Shown here piece by piece: positions 6,226 to 12,643 of a DNA stretch of 33,757 nt. The stretch spans positions 1-33,757 of IMG/VR virus record IMGVR_UViG_3300030109_001846. One strand, written 5' to 3'. Every line of letters begins with the position of its first letter. Position 1 is the first letter of the stretch. The notes under the pieces are model-generated. The model was not told where the DNA came from and did not search any database. It worked only from the letters and a program-made list of their open reading frames with translations. Source of the stretch: a virus. A program made the position numbers and the translations under genes.

Positions 6226-6590
6226 TTTACGGATTGATACTGCTTGGGTGAGATCTCTAAGATTTTCGTACCGGGATGTAAAGCCTCTACCAGTTTTTTC
6301 TTTAACCTGTAAACGGCTGTCCGAAACCCCTTCACATCCTCGACTATCCTCGATTGCCCGGAGAAGTATCGGAAATCGGCTATATATTTGCATATCTTTA
6401 CTCCATCTATCTCTATTAAATAACTTGGGTGAACTTCTAAATGGCTTATCTCACCCCGTTCTTGCATCGGCTTTAATGTATGCCAATAATGCTTTGCCTC
6501 GGCTTGACTATCAAAAGTATAACCATCTAATTTAACTTTTTTTGCTCTATATTTCAATGACTTAACCGTTATTATACCTAGACGTAACAT
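6201..6590 (-). CDS. DUF1064-family putative PD-(D/E)xK nuclease
   Basis: This 129-residue protein has the DUF1064 pattern. KVKLDGYTFDSQAEAKHYW carries the family's 'dG..FdS..EA..y'. KYIADFRYF follows, then SRIVEDVKGFRTAVYRLKKK, where D in IADF and E-x-x-K in VEDVKG resemble a PD-(D/E)xK nuclease core. Relatives are encoded in phage replication and recombination regions and may process branched DNA. It is the first gene of the minus-strand arm, next to the divergent control region. Its 3' end overlaps the DnaA-IV gene. The start is taken at ATG 6590, and a few non-family residues (MLRLGIITV) precede the conserved KSLKYRAKK. Confidence 0.82.
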   Translation of the reverse strand: MLRLGIITVKSLKYRAKKVKLDGYTFDSQAEAKHYWHTLKPMQERGEISHLEVHPSYLIEIDGVKICKYIADFRYFSGQSRIVEDVKGFRTAVYRLKKKLVEALHPGTKILEISPKQYQSVKWSLPCQK

Positions 6591-6674
6591 TTAGCACTTG
6601 TTTTTCACAATAAACAGTATTATCTTGGTATCAAGTGATAATTTGGTGAACATTTAAAAAAAGGGGAAAAGTAA
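6591..6674. promoter_or_regulatory. Divergent control region with a palindromic operator candidate
   Basis: These 84 bases separate the two oppositely oriented gene arms. TATCA-AG-TGATA at 6629-6640 is a perfect inverted repeat. For the plus arm, TTGTTT (6598-6603) and TATCTT (6621-6626) are 17 bases apart, a weak sigma70-like pair. The palindrome would lie just downstream of that -10. An AAGGGGAAAAG ribosome site precedes the ATG at 6675. Repressor control by one of the phage HTH proteins is inference. Confidence 0.5.
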
Positions 6675-6962
6675 ATGAGAGTATACGATTGGAAATCTAG
6701 TGACACTAGGGATATTGTAGTTTGTTACACTTTTGGAGAGGGATGGTTTTTTCATGCTGAAACTAAATCAGCTACTGACTATTTAAACAAGCTGTCTGGT
6801 CCAGATTTTAAGTGGGCTTTTGTAAAGAATTTAGATGATGGCATTTTAACAACCGAAAATAAATCTAGTTTTGATATGATTTATGAAACACTTAAAGGCA
6901 CTAATTTTGTTGTTGATCTGCATTTAGGTGAGAGTGCATGGGAGAGGGGAGAAAGTAAATGA
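6675..6962 (+). CDS. Unknown early protein, 95 aa
   Basis: First gene of the plus arm. It reads MRVYDWKSSDTRDIVVCYTF, then GEGWFFHAETKSATDYLNKL, and ends WERGESK. It is acidic to neutral with no membrane segment, no Cys pairs and no motif I recognise. A GGGG-AAAAG ribosome site precedes it, and its stop overlaps the next ATG (ATGA). It is probably an early host-takeover or control protein, judging from position alone. Confidence 0.65.
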   Translation: MRVYDWKSSDTRDIVVCYTFGEGWFFHAETKSATDYLNKLSGPDFKWAFVKNLDDGILTTENKSSFDMIYETLKGTNFVVDLHLGESAWERGESK

Positions 6963-7261
6963 AAATAGAGCAAAAAAATAAAGATGTAGCATACATAGAA
7001 TTAGATAATGGTTTAATTGTGTATGTAGATACTTCAACTGGAGAAAATATTATTCATATTATTGGTGATAAAGGTCATCCAAATGCTTTAGGTGAAGATG
7101 CATCATGCGAATTACATTTGGTTGATGGTGTAATTTGTGAGAATAGCTTTCCATCAAATGTTAATATATTTTCTAGGGATGGTGATGTTAAAGAAGCCAG
7201 AAAAAGAGTGGCTCAAGCAGACCTAGTTCAAAAATATGTAAAAGAGGGAGAAAGTAAATAA
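6959..7261 (+). CDS. Unknown early protein, 100 aa
   Basis: The N-terminal half looks beta-rich (VAYIELDNGLIVYVDTSTGE, NIIHIIGDKG). The C-terminal part is helical and charged (GDVKEARKRVAQADLVQKYV) and ends KEGESK, like the ERGESK end of the preceding protein. That similarity comes from a repeated DNA segment (GGGAGAAAGTAAAT) which also serves as the next gene's ribosome site. No family is recognised. Confidence 0.65.
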   Translation: MKIEQKNKDVAYIELDNGLIVYVDTSTGENIIHIIGDKGHPNALGEDASCELHLVDGVICENSFPSNVNIFSRDGDVKEARKRVAQADLVQKYVKEGESK

Positions 7262-7512
7262 TGTCGCACAATGTATATAAAGATAAATTTGAGCATGAAA
7301 AAGTAATAGGACAAGACGATATATATTACTTAAAATCTAACAAAAGCATTTATGTTCATGTGTCAACACAAGTCCATTTAGTTGGTGATAATTGTGTTAT
7401 GAAATTAAATAATGATAAATCACTTACATTTCTTGGCTATGGCAAAACTCTTAATGATGCTTTTAAGAAAGCGATCGAGATTGACAACCAAAGTGAACAA
7501 GGGGTAGACTAA
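7261..7512 (+). CDS. Unknown early protein, 83 aa
   Basis: Starts in a TAATG overlap after a GGGAGAAAG ribosome site. The protein has beta-like stretches (DDIYYLKSNKSIYVHVSTQV, CVMKLNNDKSLTFLGYG) and a C-terminal helix (LNDAFKKAIEIDNQ). It has no recognised motif. Its stop overlaps the recombinase ATG (TAATG), so the two are probably co-translated. Confidence 0.65.
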   Translation: MSHNVYKDKFEHEKVIGQDDIYYLKSNKSIYVHVSTQVHLVGDNCVMKLNNDKSLTFLGYGKTLNDAFKKAIEIDNQSEQGVD

Positions 7513-8285
7513 TGGTGTACGCAAAACAAGGTTATGAGAGTGGTATGCCGATATTCAGAAAGGATCACGGCACACAGCACAGGGGCAAGTTCGCTTGTTT
7601 TGTGCGTGTGTCTACTGATAAACAGGATGTGGAAAACCAGATTTATAACATAAAGCAGTACCTTAATGGTGGTGACCATGAGGTAAAATGGTTCAAAGAA
7701 GAGGGAGTGTCCGGGGCATTACCTTTTGCTAAACGACCAGTTTTAAAAGAGGCTCTAGAATACTGTAGAAAAGAGAAAGCTACATTGGTTGTTTATAGCC
7801 TGTCTAGATTTTCCAGAAAGATGTGGGAAACTACAAAGTTTTTTGAGGAAGAGGTCCACAAGAAGAACTTTAAGTTTATTGTGGTTGATAACCCTATGCT
7901 GGACCATAAGACTATCGGTTTCCATGCAACGATGAACTACATCGAGCGTGAGAATATTAGAGAGCGTACATCTGCATCTTTTAAACGCATTAAGGCTGAG
8001 ATAGCAGAGAAGGGCTACTATAAATCGAAATCCGGCAACATTGTTAAGAAACTTGGTATCCATGACAAACTGCAAGAGGCTGGGCAGAAGGGAGCTGATA
8101 AGGTTAAGCAGAATGCTGATGACTTTGCCAGAGATAACCTTCCTTTGGTTCTGTCTTTGCTTAATGAGGACAACAGCTACAGAGATGTAGCCCGTATTCT
8201 CAATAAAAGGGGCATAAGCACCTTTAAAGGGGCTGAATGGCATGCCTCAACTGTATCTAATTTAATTAAAAGGGGAACTAAGTAA
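7512..8285 (+). CDS. Serine recombinase (resolvase/invertase-type catalytic domain)
   Basis: A 257-residue site-specific recombinase. The catalytic domain includes FACFVRVSTDKQDVENQ with the nucleophile Ser34, and VVYSLSRFSRK with Arg99 and Arg102, equivalent to the DRLxR region of resolvases. The long E-helix includes ERENIRERTSASFKRIKAEI. The end (YRDVARILNKRGISTFKGAEW) is the short recombinase HTH with the W-x-x-S-T-V-x-N-L-I pattern. The size lies between resolvases of about 185 residues and large serine integrases of over 400, so it is more likely a resolvase or invertase that acts on phage or plasmid-like sites than a typical integrase. No attachment site could be identified from this sequence alone. 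It follows three small genes in the plus arm. Confidence 0.88.
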   Translation: MVYAKQGYESGMPIFRKDHGTQHRGKFACFVRVSTDKQDVENQIYNIKQYLNGGDHEVKWFKEEGVSGALPFAKRPVLKEALEYCRKEKATLVVYSLSRFSRKMWETTKFFEEEVHKKNFKFIVVDNPMLDHKTIGFHATMNYIERENIRERTSASFKRIKAEIAEKGYYKSKSGNIVKKLGIHDKLQEAGQKGADKVKQNADDFARDNLPLVLSLLNEDNSYRDVARILNKRGISTFKGAEWHASTVSNLIKRGTK

Positions 8286-8402
8286 ATGAACTACACTAAA
8301 AACATCACGTTAAATAGTCAGATTGACTATTGGAACGGTCAAAAAAAATCGACAAGCTGGCAGATGGGTCCATTTGTAGAAAGTGGGGATGTATGTCTAT
8401 AA
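8286..8402 (+). CDS. Possible 38-aa peptide after the recombinase
   Basis: The ATG follows the recombinase stop directly, after an AGGGGAACTAAGTAA ribosome-site stretch. The peptide begins MNYTKNITLNSQIDYWNGQK and has no recognisable fold. It contains the 19-bp palindrome at 8313-8331 and overlaps the next gene's start. It may simply be untranslated control DNA. Confidence 0.4.
   Translation: MNYTKNITLNSQIDYWNGQKKSTSWQMGPFVESGDVCL
8313..8331. promoter_or_regulatory. Perfect 19-bp palindrome, operator or recombination-site candidate
   Basis: AATAGTCA-GAT-TGACTATT has 8-bp arms with no mismatch and a 3-base centre. It lies between the serine recombinase and the winged-helix regulator, about 60 bases before the regulator ATG. 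Dimeric HTH proteins bind such sites, and serine recombinases also use imperfectly palindromic crossover sites. Confidence 0.55.
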
Positions 8403-8971
8403 TTAATAAAGATATGTTTGATACAAACAACACAACATATAATCAAATTAAACATTATACTGGTAGTTGCTTTAAAGAAACAGCGCAAATTGCATTAAAT
8501 GAAATTTCAACTTTTTACATTAATCGATACAAACGATTATGGTTTGAGCAAAATTATCGCAATGAAACAAAAATACAACGCTGGGTTAATCATAGCCGTA
8601 TAAATTTCTTTTTTGGTGTTTGGATGGCTGACAGTTATCTTAACAACAAATATTTTAATAGCGCATCAATAATAGAAGAAATGAATATTACTCGCACCAC
8701 TGCAAGAAAACTTATTTTAGACACTTCTGGAGAAGGTTGGATTACGACAAATTATGACCACGATGATAAGCGAGTGACAAATTATAAAGGCTCAAAGCAA
8801 TTTTACCTAACTTGGGAAACTTACATTGCCTATACTGTTCATATTTCTGACATCGATAAATTTAGGAAAAGTGTTGATATCTATAAGTATTGTATGGATA
8901 AAATGAAAACCAGCAAAAAAAGTACACCTTTTTTTGAGGATAATATAGGTACAAGTGGTGGTCATATATAA
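8393..8971 (+). CDS. Winged-helix (MarR-like) transcriptional regulator
   Basis: This protein of about 192 residues has a putative winged helix in its middle. FGVWMADSYLNNKYFNSASI leads to IIEEMNITRTTARKLILDTS, a helix-turn-helix with a T-R-T-T-A-R-K recognition helix. GEGWITTNYDHDDKRVTNYK is the beta wing, and KQFYLTWETYIAY follows. The arrangement is that of MarR-like regulators, although the N-terminal part (HYTGSCFKETAQIALNEIST) is not typical. The ATG at 8393 after GGGGATGT is preferred to a TTG at 8330. The perfect palindrome just upstream suggests autoregulation (inference). Possible roles are arm switching or repression. Confidence 0.68.
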   Translation: MSIINKDMFDTNNTTYNQIKHYTGSCFKETAQIALNEISTFYINRYKRLWFEQNYRNETKIQRWVNHSRINFFFGVWMADSYLNNKYFNSASIIEEMNITRTTARKLILDTSGEGWITTNYDHDDKRVTNYKGSKQFYLTWETYIAYTVHISDIDKFRKSVDIYKYCMDKMKTSKKSTPFFEDNIGTSGGHI

Positions 8972-9037
8972 GGACACCTAAACACCCTTTTTTATACAAT
9001 CTAATAGTGTAACTTAGTTGAACAGACGGTGATGATT

Positions 9038-9445
9038 ATGAGAAAACGAAAAGCATTAAAACACAACAAAACAATATTTGCTCTAAGACGAGGAATTATT
9101 AATATGACCAAACGCATAACCATTCCTTGCGTACACTTAGATCAAATTAAATTGGCTGTCCGTGTTTTAAGAGAGTTAGCTGATGATATGGAACGTATAT
9201 GTGGACAAAACGAACCTAGTTCGGTAGATAAATTATCTAATTGTCAAAGTCATATAATGTTAGCCCATCACCGTCTTATGCGCCAATGGTCTGACCCAAG
9301 GGGAAGACATGGTTATATTGGCGAACAACTTGAACGAGATAGCTGGGGCTTAAGGGATGTCAAAGGACATGATGAACTCCAAGAACGTCTTGAAAAAGAA
9401 GATGAAGGCCGAACACTGAATGACAAAGAACGCTTTACAGGTTAA
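9038..9445 (+). CDS. Unknown protein, about 135 aa, basic N-terminus
   Basis: The N-terminus is basic (MRKRKALKHNKTIFALRRG). The centre is helical (CVHLDQIKLAVRVLRELADDMERI), followed by a His/Arg-rich HIMLAHHRLMRQW and an acidic C-terminus. No known domain is evident. GTG 9029 and ATG 9032 are alternative starts. ATG 9038 is chosen because ACGGTG lies seven bases upstream. A second in-frame ATG after the basic region (MTKRITIPC) is also possible. Confidence 0.6.
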   Translation: MRKRKALKHNKTIFALRRGIINMTKRITIPCVHLDQIKLAVRVLRELADDMERICGQNEPSSVDKLSNCQSHIMLAHHRLMRQWSDPRGRHGYIGEQLERDSWGLRDVKGHDELQERLEKEDEGRTLNDKERFTG

Positions 9446-9525
9446 AAAAAATAAGCCCCTGTATATAGCCTAGATGTCTACCCGTTTTTGGTCTAGTCTT
9501 CGGAATAAAACGAAAGGTAAAATTT

Positions 9526-9783
9526 ATGAATATTGTCAAATATTTAGCCATACATGGGCTAGTCCAGTGTCGCATAATGTATATTATCTGTAATTTCAGT
9601 AGTATAGCTAATATCATTAACAGACAGGATAGGGTAGACTACCTAACTAACCTATTTAAACAGGCTTTTCTAATAATCCTATATGCTTTTTTTACGGGTA
9701 TAGTATTGTTTACAATATGGATTTCTTTTTGGCTGGTCTGCGCTTTGGACAATCATTGTTACTCCAGTTATGTAGGAGTTTAG
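9526..9783 (+). CDS. Small membrane protein, 85 aa
   Basis: Residues about 48-75 (FLIILYAFFTGIVLFTIWIS and on) form one strong transmembrane segment. A weaker hydrophobic stretch lies near the N-terminus (LVQCRIMYIICNF). An AAAGG ribosome site precedes the ATG. It is unknown in function and has no enzyme motif. The gene lies between unknown early genes and the recombination pair, where phages often keep superinfection-exclusion or host-interaction proteins. That role is speculative. Confidence 0.55.
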   Translation: MNIVKYLAIHGLVQCRIMYIICNFSSIANIINRQDRVDYLTNLFKQAFLIILYAFFTGIVLFTIWISFWLVCALDNHCYSSYVGV

Positions 9784-9786
9784 ATT

Positions 9787-9924
9787 ATGATTTTTCAAAT
9801 ACTTAACTCGTTGATTTCATTTAATTATATATTATGCGACAATAAGTTATTGTTTTTATTAAGTTTTTTATATTGCAAACCCTATTCCTATGGTATAGTT
9901 TTTGTACAAAATAGGGGAGTTTAG
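9787..9924 (+). CDS. Possible 45-aa hydrophobic peptide
   Basis: The frame has a GGAG site eight bases before the ATG and encodes a hydrophobic, low-complexity peptide (MIFQILNSLISFNYILCDNK and on). It ends RGV just before the YqaJ gene. The promoter proposed at 9873-9899 lies inside it, so the segment may be control DNA only. Confidence 0.25.
   Translation: MIFQILNSLISFNYILCDNKLLFLLSFLYCKPYSYGIVFVQNRGV
9873..9899 (+). promoter_or_regulatory. Extended -10 promoter candidate for the recombination genes
   Basis: TTGCAA (9873-9878) and TATAGT (9894-9899) are 15 bases apart. TG at 9891-9892 makes an extended -10 (TGGTATAGT), which can compensate for the short spacer. The likely start point falls in or next to a perfect palindrome, TTTTGTACAAAA (9900-9911), a candidate operator, 17 bases before the YqaJ ATG. 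Confidence 0.5.
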
Positions 9925-9927
9925 ATT

Positions 9928-10848
9928 ATGCCAAAATATACTATTACTGGGAAGGAACTCGGTGCAAGTGAATGTGGGGCGATTGTTCTGGGCAAAACAG
10001 CATTTACCACTAGAGATAAAATATTAAAAAACACAAAGAATGCCATTAAAGGTATTGAAGTTGATAAAGGCAACTTTAGTTCTGCGAGGGCTGAATATGG
10101 TAACCGTTATGAGGCTGTCACAGGCACATGGGCTAGTGATATATTAGGAACTAAAATATCTTTTCCAGATCATGCCCACCGTAATGAAGATTTAAGAATG
10201 GGTGCTAGTCTTGATGCCATTATATCTAATAATACTTATGTTACTGTAACTTGTCCTATTACTGGCAAGATGCATACCTTTGAAGGTCCAGAAGGTATCA
10301 TGGAAATTAAGACCGATAACAACCATCGTGGAGTGCCTAAAGAGGAATGGATAATACAAGTCCACCATCAAATGATCTGCTCTGGGTTGGAATGGGGAGT
10401 TATTGCAGTTGCTACGCAGAAGATGGGTGAGCCAATAATATATCCTGTGCCTAAAGATGCCGTACTTATGGATAACATAAGAAAAAAGGTAGCTGAGTTC
10501 TGGGATTTAGTTGACAACGATGGAACCTATCCACCATTAGCACCACCATCTAAGGAAAGTGTAGACCTTACGCTGTTGCTGAAACAAACTAATACCGATA
10601 TGGAAATGCTTTGTGGTGATTATCTGAAGCAATCGGCTGAGGCTAGGGAAAGTAAGAAACTAGCTGATGAAATCCGGGATAACATTGAGATAGCTATGCA
10701 ATCGATGGACATCGAATTTGGTCATGTAGGCAACTACCAGATCAAGTGTGAAACAGTAAAAAAATTGAAACGCAAGAGTGTTCCAACAAATGAAGAATAT
10801 GAAAGCATATCATTTTCAATAAAACAGACGGAGATTTATGATGAATAA
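9928..10848 (+). CDS. YqaJ-type exonuclease (viral recombinase family)
   Basis: A 306-residue protein with the lambda-exonuclease/YqaJ nuclease pattern. GASECGAIVLGKTAF is the substrate-side N-terminal motif. YGNRYEAV carries Glu62, MGASLDAI carries Asp96, and GIMEIKT carries Glu126 and Lys128 of the D...ExK metal site. EWIIQVHHQM carries the conserved Gln144. It would resect one strand of double-stranded DNA ends to load the RecT-like annealing protein encoded next, whose start overlaps its 3' end by 11 bases. The C-terminal third is charged and helical. The promoter is proposed just upstream. The family call is firm. Confidence 0.92.
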   Translation: MPKYTITGKELGASECGAIVLGKTAFTTRDKILKNTKNAIKGIEVDKGNFSSARAEYGNRYEAVTGTWASDILGTKISFPDHAHRNEDLRMGASLDAIISNNTYVTVTCPITGKMHTFEGPEGIMEIKTDNNHRGVPKEEWIIQVHHQMICSGLEWGVIAVATQKMGEPIIYPVPKDAVLMDNIRKKVAEFWDLVDNDGTYPPLAPPSKESVDLTLLLKQTNTDMEMLCGDYLKQSAEARESKKLADEIRDNIEIAMQSMDIEFGHVGNYQIKCETVKKLKRKSVPTNEEYESISFSIKQTEIYDE

Positions 10849-11761
10849 AGTAAGTATATTAGAGCCTACTAACTTAGGCGAGGCAATGGAATTTGCAAAA
10901 ATGATATCAAGTTCTGAAATGAATATGGTTCCACAAAATTATAGAGGAAAACCAAATGATATTTTAATTGCTATGCAATGGGGATATGAGATTGGTCTAG
11001 CACCAATGCAAGCCCTACAAGGCATAGCCGTTATTAATGGCAAGCCATCGATATATGGTGATGCTTTATTAGGTTTAGTTAGAAAAGATCCTCGGTGCAT
11101 GGGCATTGAAGAAAAGATAGAAGGTGAAAACGAAACCATGAAGGCTATCTGCATATTAAAAAGAAAGCATATTGATGGCAGTATTGAATTAATTAAAAGA
11201 GAGTTTTCCGTTAAGATGGCTCAACGTGCAAGGCTTTGGGGTAAACAAGGTCCGTGGACACAGTACCCGGAGAGAATGTTACAGCACCGGGCGAGGGGAA
11301 ATTGTATTAGAGATGCATTTCCAGATGTTATTAAGGGAATTATTACGGCTGAAGAGGCAAGGGATTATCCACCCGAAAATCAAAGCCCTATGAAGACTGT
11401 ACAAGTGGCAGAAGATACACCTAGCCCTATGATTACTGATGAAAATACTAAACACATCTCTGACGGTCTTGAAATCCCTATTAAATACATATTGAAGTTA
11501 ACGAATGGTAAAAATAGTGAATTTGATAGCGTTGATAGCTGGGCTGTGGAATATGACAAGGTTTTAAGGGCTATTTTTGAATATGATAAAATGGATCATG
11601 CAGAAAGACGAACCAAAATGAAAGAACTAGAAAATCTTAATGAAGAATTTATAGATGATGTTCTGCCAGACTATCTTCGCCAGACAATTAAAGAACAGCG
11701 AATAAAATTTAATAAGATTTTAAGTGTTGATGCAAGGGAGCAAGATAATGCAACGGGATAA
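10838..11761 (+). CDS. recT: RecT-like single-strand DNA annealing protein
   Basis: The 307-residue protein has the RecT core: MVPQNYRGKPNDILIAMQWG, then YEIGLAPMQALQGIAVINGK, then PSIYGDALLGLVRKDPRC. Later, MAQRARLWGKQGPWTQYPER and MLQHRARGNCIRDAFPD match the C-terminal part of the core. It would coat resected single strands and anneal them to complementary DNA, working with the YqaJ exonuclease encoded immediately upstream with overlapping ends. The C-terminal 100 residues are acidic and variable, as in the family. Two ATGs open the frame (10838 and 10841) after an ACGGAG ribosome site. Confidence 0.93.
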   Translation: MMNKVSILEPTNLGEAMEFAKMISSSEMNMVPQNYRGKPNDILIAMQWGYEIGLAPMQALQGIAVINGKPSIYGDALLGLVRKDPRCMGIEEKIEGENETMKAICILKRKHIDGSIELIKREFSVKMAQRARLWGKQGPWTQYPERMLQHRARGNCIRDAFPDVIKGIITAEEARDYPPENQSPMKTVQVAEDTPSPMITDENTKHISDGLEIPIKYILKLTNGKNSEFDSVDSWAVEYDKVLRAIFEYDKMDHAERRTKMKELENLNEEFIDDVLPDYLRQTIKEQRIKFNKILSVDAREQDNATG

Positions 11762-12083
11762 TACAGACAAATATTATATTAAATTAAAATCTGACGTAAA
11801 AAAAAGAAGAGAACTAAATAACAATCATAACAAGGATGATGGTTTTGGGTTAACTGATAGTCAATCTGATCTTCTAGTTTTTATTAGAATGTTTTATAAA
11901 GAGTATAATCTTTATCCAACTATAAGAGAAATGATGATTGGTGAGATAAATGGTAAGCCAATTATTAAAAAAAGAAAATGGTCTTTTCCAGTATCTAAAA
12001 TGCTACTAGCCCTTGAACTAAGAGGTAAGATAAAAAGATTAAGTGGTCAGTCAAGGGCAATGAAACTTATTGATTTAGATTAA
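11748..12083 (+). CDS. LexA-type winged-helix DNA-binding protein, no protease domain
   Basis: Residues about 35-110 resemble the LexA N-terminal DNA-binding domain. FGLTDSQSDLLVFIRMFYKE matches 'LT.rQ..vl.fI'. YNLYPTIREMMIGE matches 'G.pPt.rEi', and FPVSKMLLALELRGKIKRL matches the recognition and wing region 'S.v...L.aLe.kG.I.R'. SGQSRAMKLI resembles LexA's RA-x-x-L end. No Ser-Lys autoprotease domain follows. It may act as a repressor or compete at SOS-type operators. The ATG at 11748 follows AGGGAG by seven bases and overlaps the RecT end. It is the last gene of the plus arm and its end overlaps the endolysin end on the other strand by 17 bases. Confidence 0.75.
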   Translation: MQRDNTDKYYIKLKSDVKKRRELNNNHNKDDGFGLTDSQSDLLVFIRMFYKEYNLYPTIREMMIGEINGKPIIKKRKWSFPVSKMLLALELRGKIKRLSGQSRAMKLIDLD

Positions 12084-12582
12084 CGAGTGCGTGGCTCCGG
12101 GTTTCTTTATTTCTTCGGAGCCATCCCTTTCCAAAATGTTTAAAGGTTTTTAACTTCCTGTAAAAAGTTTCCCTCTCAACCGATATCATTTCTATTAATT
12201 CTTTAGGGTCTTTATCACTAACGGCTTTTAATGTGAGTGGACCTAGACCACCATCTTGTGTAGCACCTACGCATTTCTGCAAGGCTTTGACAGCACGACC
12301 ACAGCCACTATTTACAGCCCAATCAAAGATCGATATATCCAACCCGGATGCCAACTTATCACAATTAGCCCGATCCCAATATTGTTTCCTATAGATTTCA
12401 GCTACATGATCATCGGGCATATCTCGCATTTCTTGCTCTGAGGTTACTTTACCTATATAGGCATCGTAAACTTTTTTGGTTATGCCCTTGTTAGTCATGC
12501 CACCGGGATCATTAGGATGATCGACAAAACCCCCTTCGTGTCTAAGCACCATCGACAAGGCTCTTTCAAAATTATCTTTCAT
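12067..12582 (-). CDS. Endolysin, glycoside hydrolase family 108 (lysozyme-like)
   Basis: A 171-residue peptidoglycan hydrolase. The family 108 signature EGGFVDHPNDPGGMTNKGI lies at about residues 16-34, with the catalytic Glu at about 16. YRKQYWDRANCDKLASGLDI and FDWAVNSGCGRAVKALQK follow, then the C-terminal peptidoglycan-binding-like segment (VGATQDGGLGPLTLKAV). It has no signal peptide, so it should need the holin-like protein encoded upstream to cross the membrane. ATG 12582, eight bases after GGAG, is preferred to a GTG at 12591. It is the last gene of the minus arm and overlaps the end of the convergent LexA-like gene. Confidence 0.93.
   Translation of the reverse strand: MKDNFERALSMVLRHEGGFVDHPNDPGGMTNKGITKKVYDAYIGKVTSEQEMRDMPDDHVAEIYRKQYWDRANCDKLASGLDISIFDWAVNSGCGRAVKALQKCVGATQDGGLGPLTLKAVSDKDPKELIEMISVERETFYRKLKTFKHFGKGWLRRNKETRSHALVNLNQ
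12092..12123. terminator. Hairpin at the convergence of the two arms
   Basis: TGGCTCCG (12092-12099) and CGGAGCCA (12116-12123) are perfect 8-bp arms around a T-rich loop. They lie nine bases after the stop of the LexA-like gene and inside the endolysin's last codons. No strong U-run follows, so it is only a candidate terminator for the plus arm. Confidence 0.45.
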
Positions 12583-12643
12583 AGCAAACACTCCACAATA
12601 AAATTAAGATGCCAATAAAATAAGCTGTAAAAATAATATCCAT
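12572..12643 (-). CDS. 23-aa single-span membrane peptide between holin and endolysin
   Basis: The ATG directly follows the holin stop (TAGATG), and the frame encodes a short hydrophobic helix (FTAYFIGILILLWSVCY) and ends ER. It overlaps the endolysin start by 11 bases. Its membrane character and place suggest a lysis accessory peptide. The small size makes this tentative. Confidence 0.45.
   Translation of the reverse strand: MDIIFTAYFIGILILLWSVCYER

Larger units (their letters stand above)
9775..9930 (+). repeat. 15-bp direct repeat that flanks the region upstream of YqaJ
   Basis: GGAGTTTAGATTATG occurs at 9775-9789 and again at 9916-9930. The second copy is the ribosome site and ATG of the YqaJ gene. 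The first sits at the end of the 85-residue membrane-protein gene and precedes a 45-codon frame. It looks like a short duplication of a translation-start unit. Confidence 0.6.

Noticed and set aside
5959-6393. Longer version of the DnaA-IV gene with ATG at 6393
   Set aside because: The extra 56 residues overlap the conserved part of the DUF1064 gene in another frame and add nothing DnaA-like, although a GGAG precedes the ATG.
9435-9617. Minus-strand frame of 60 codons
   Set aside because: It lies opposite the plus-strand arm, has no ribosome site and overlaps two better plus-strand genes.
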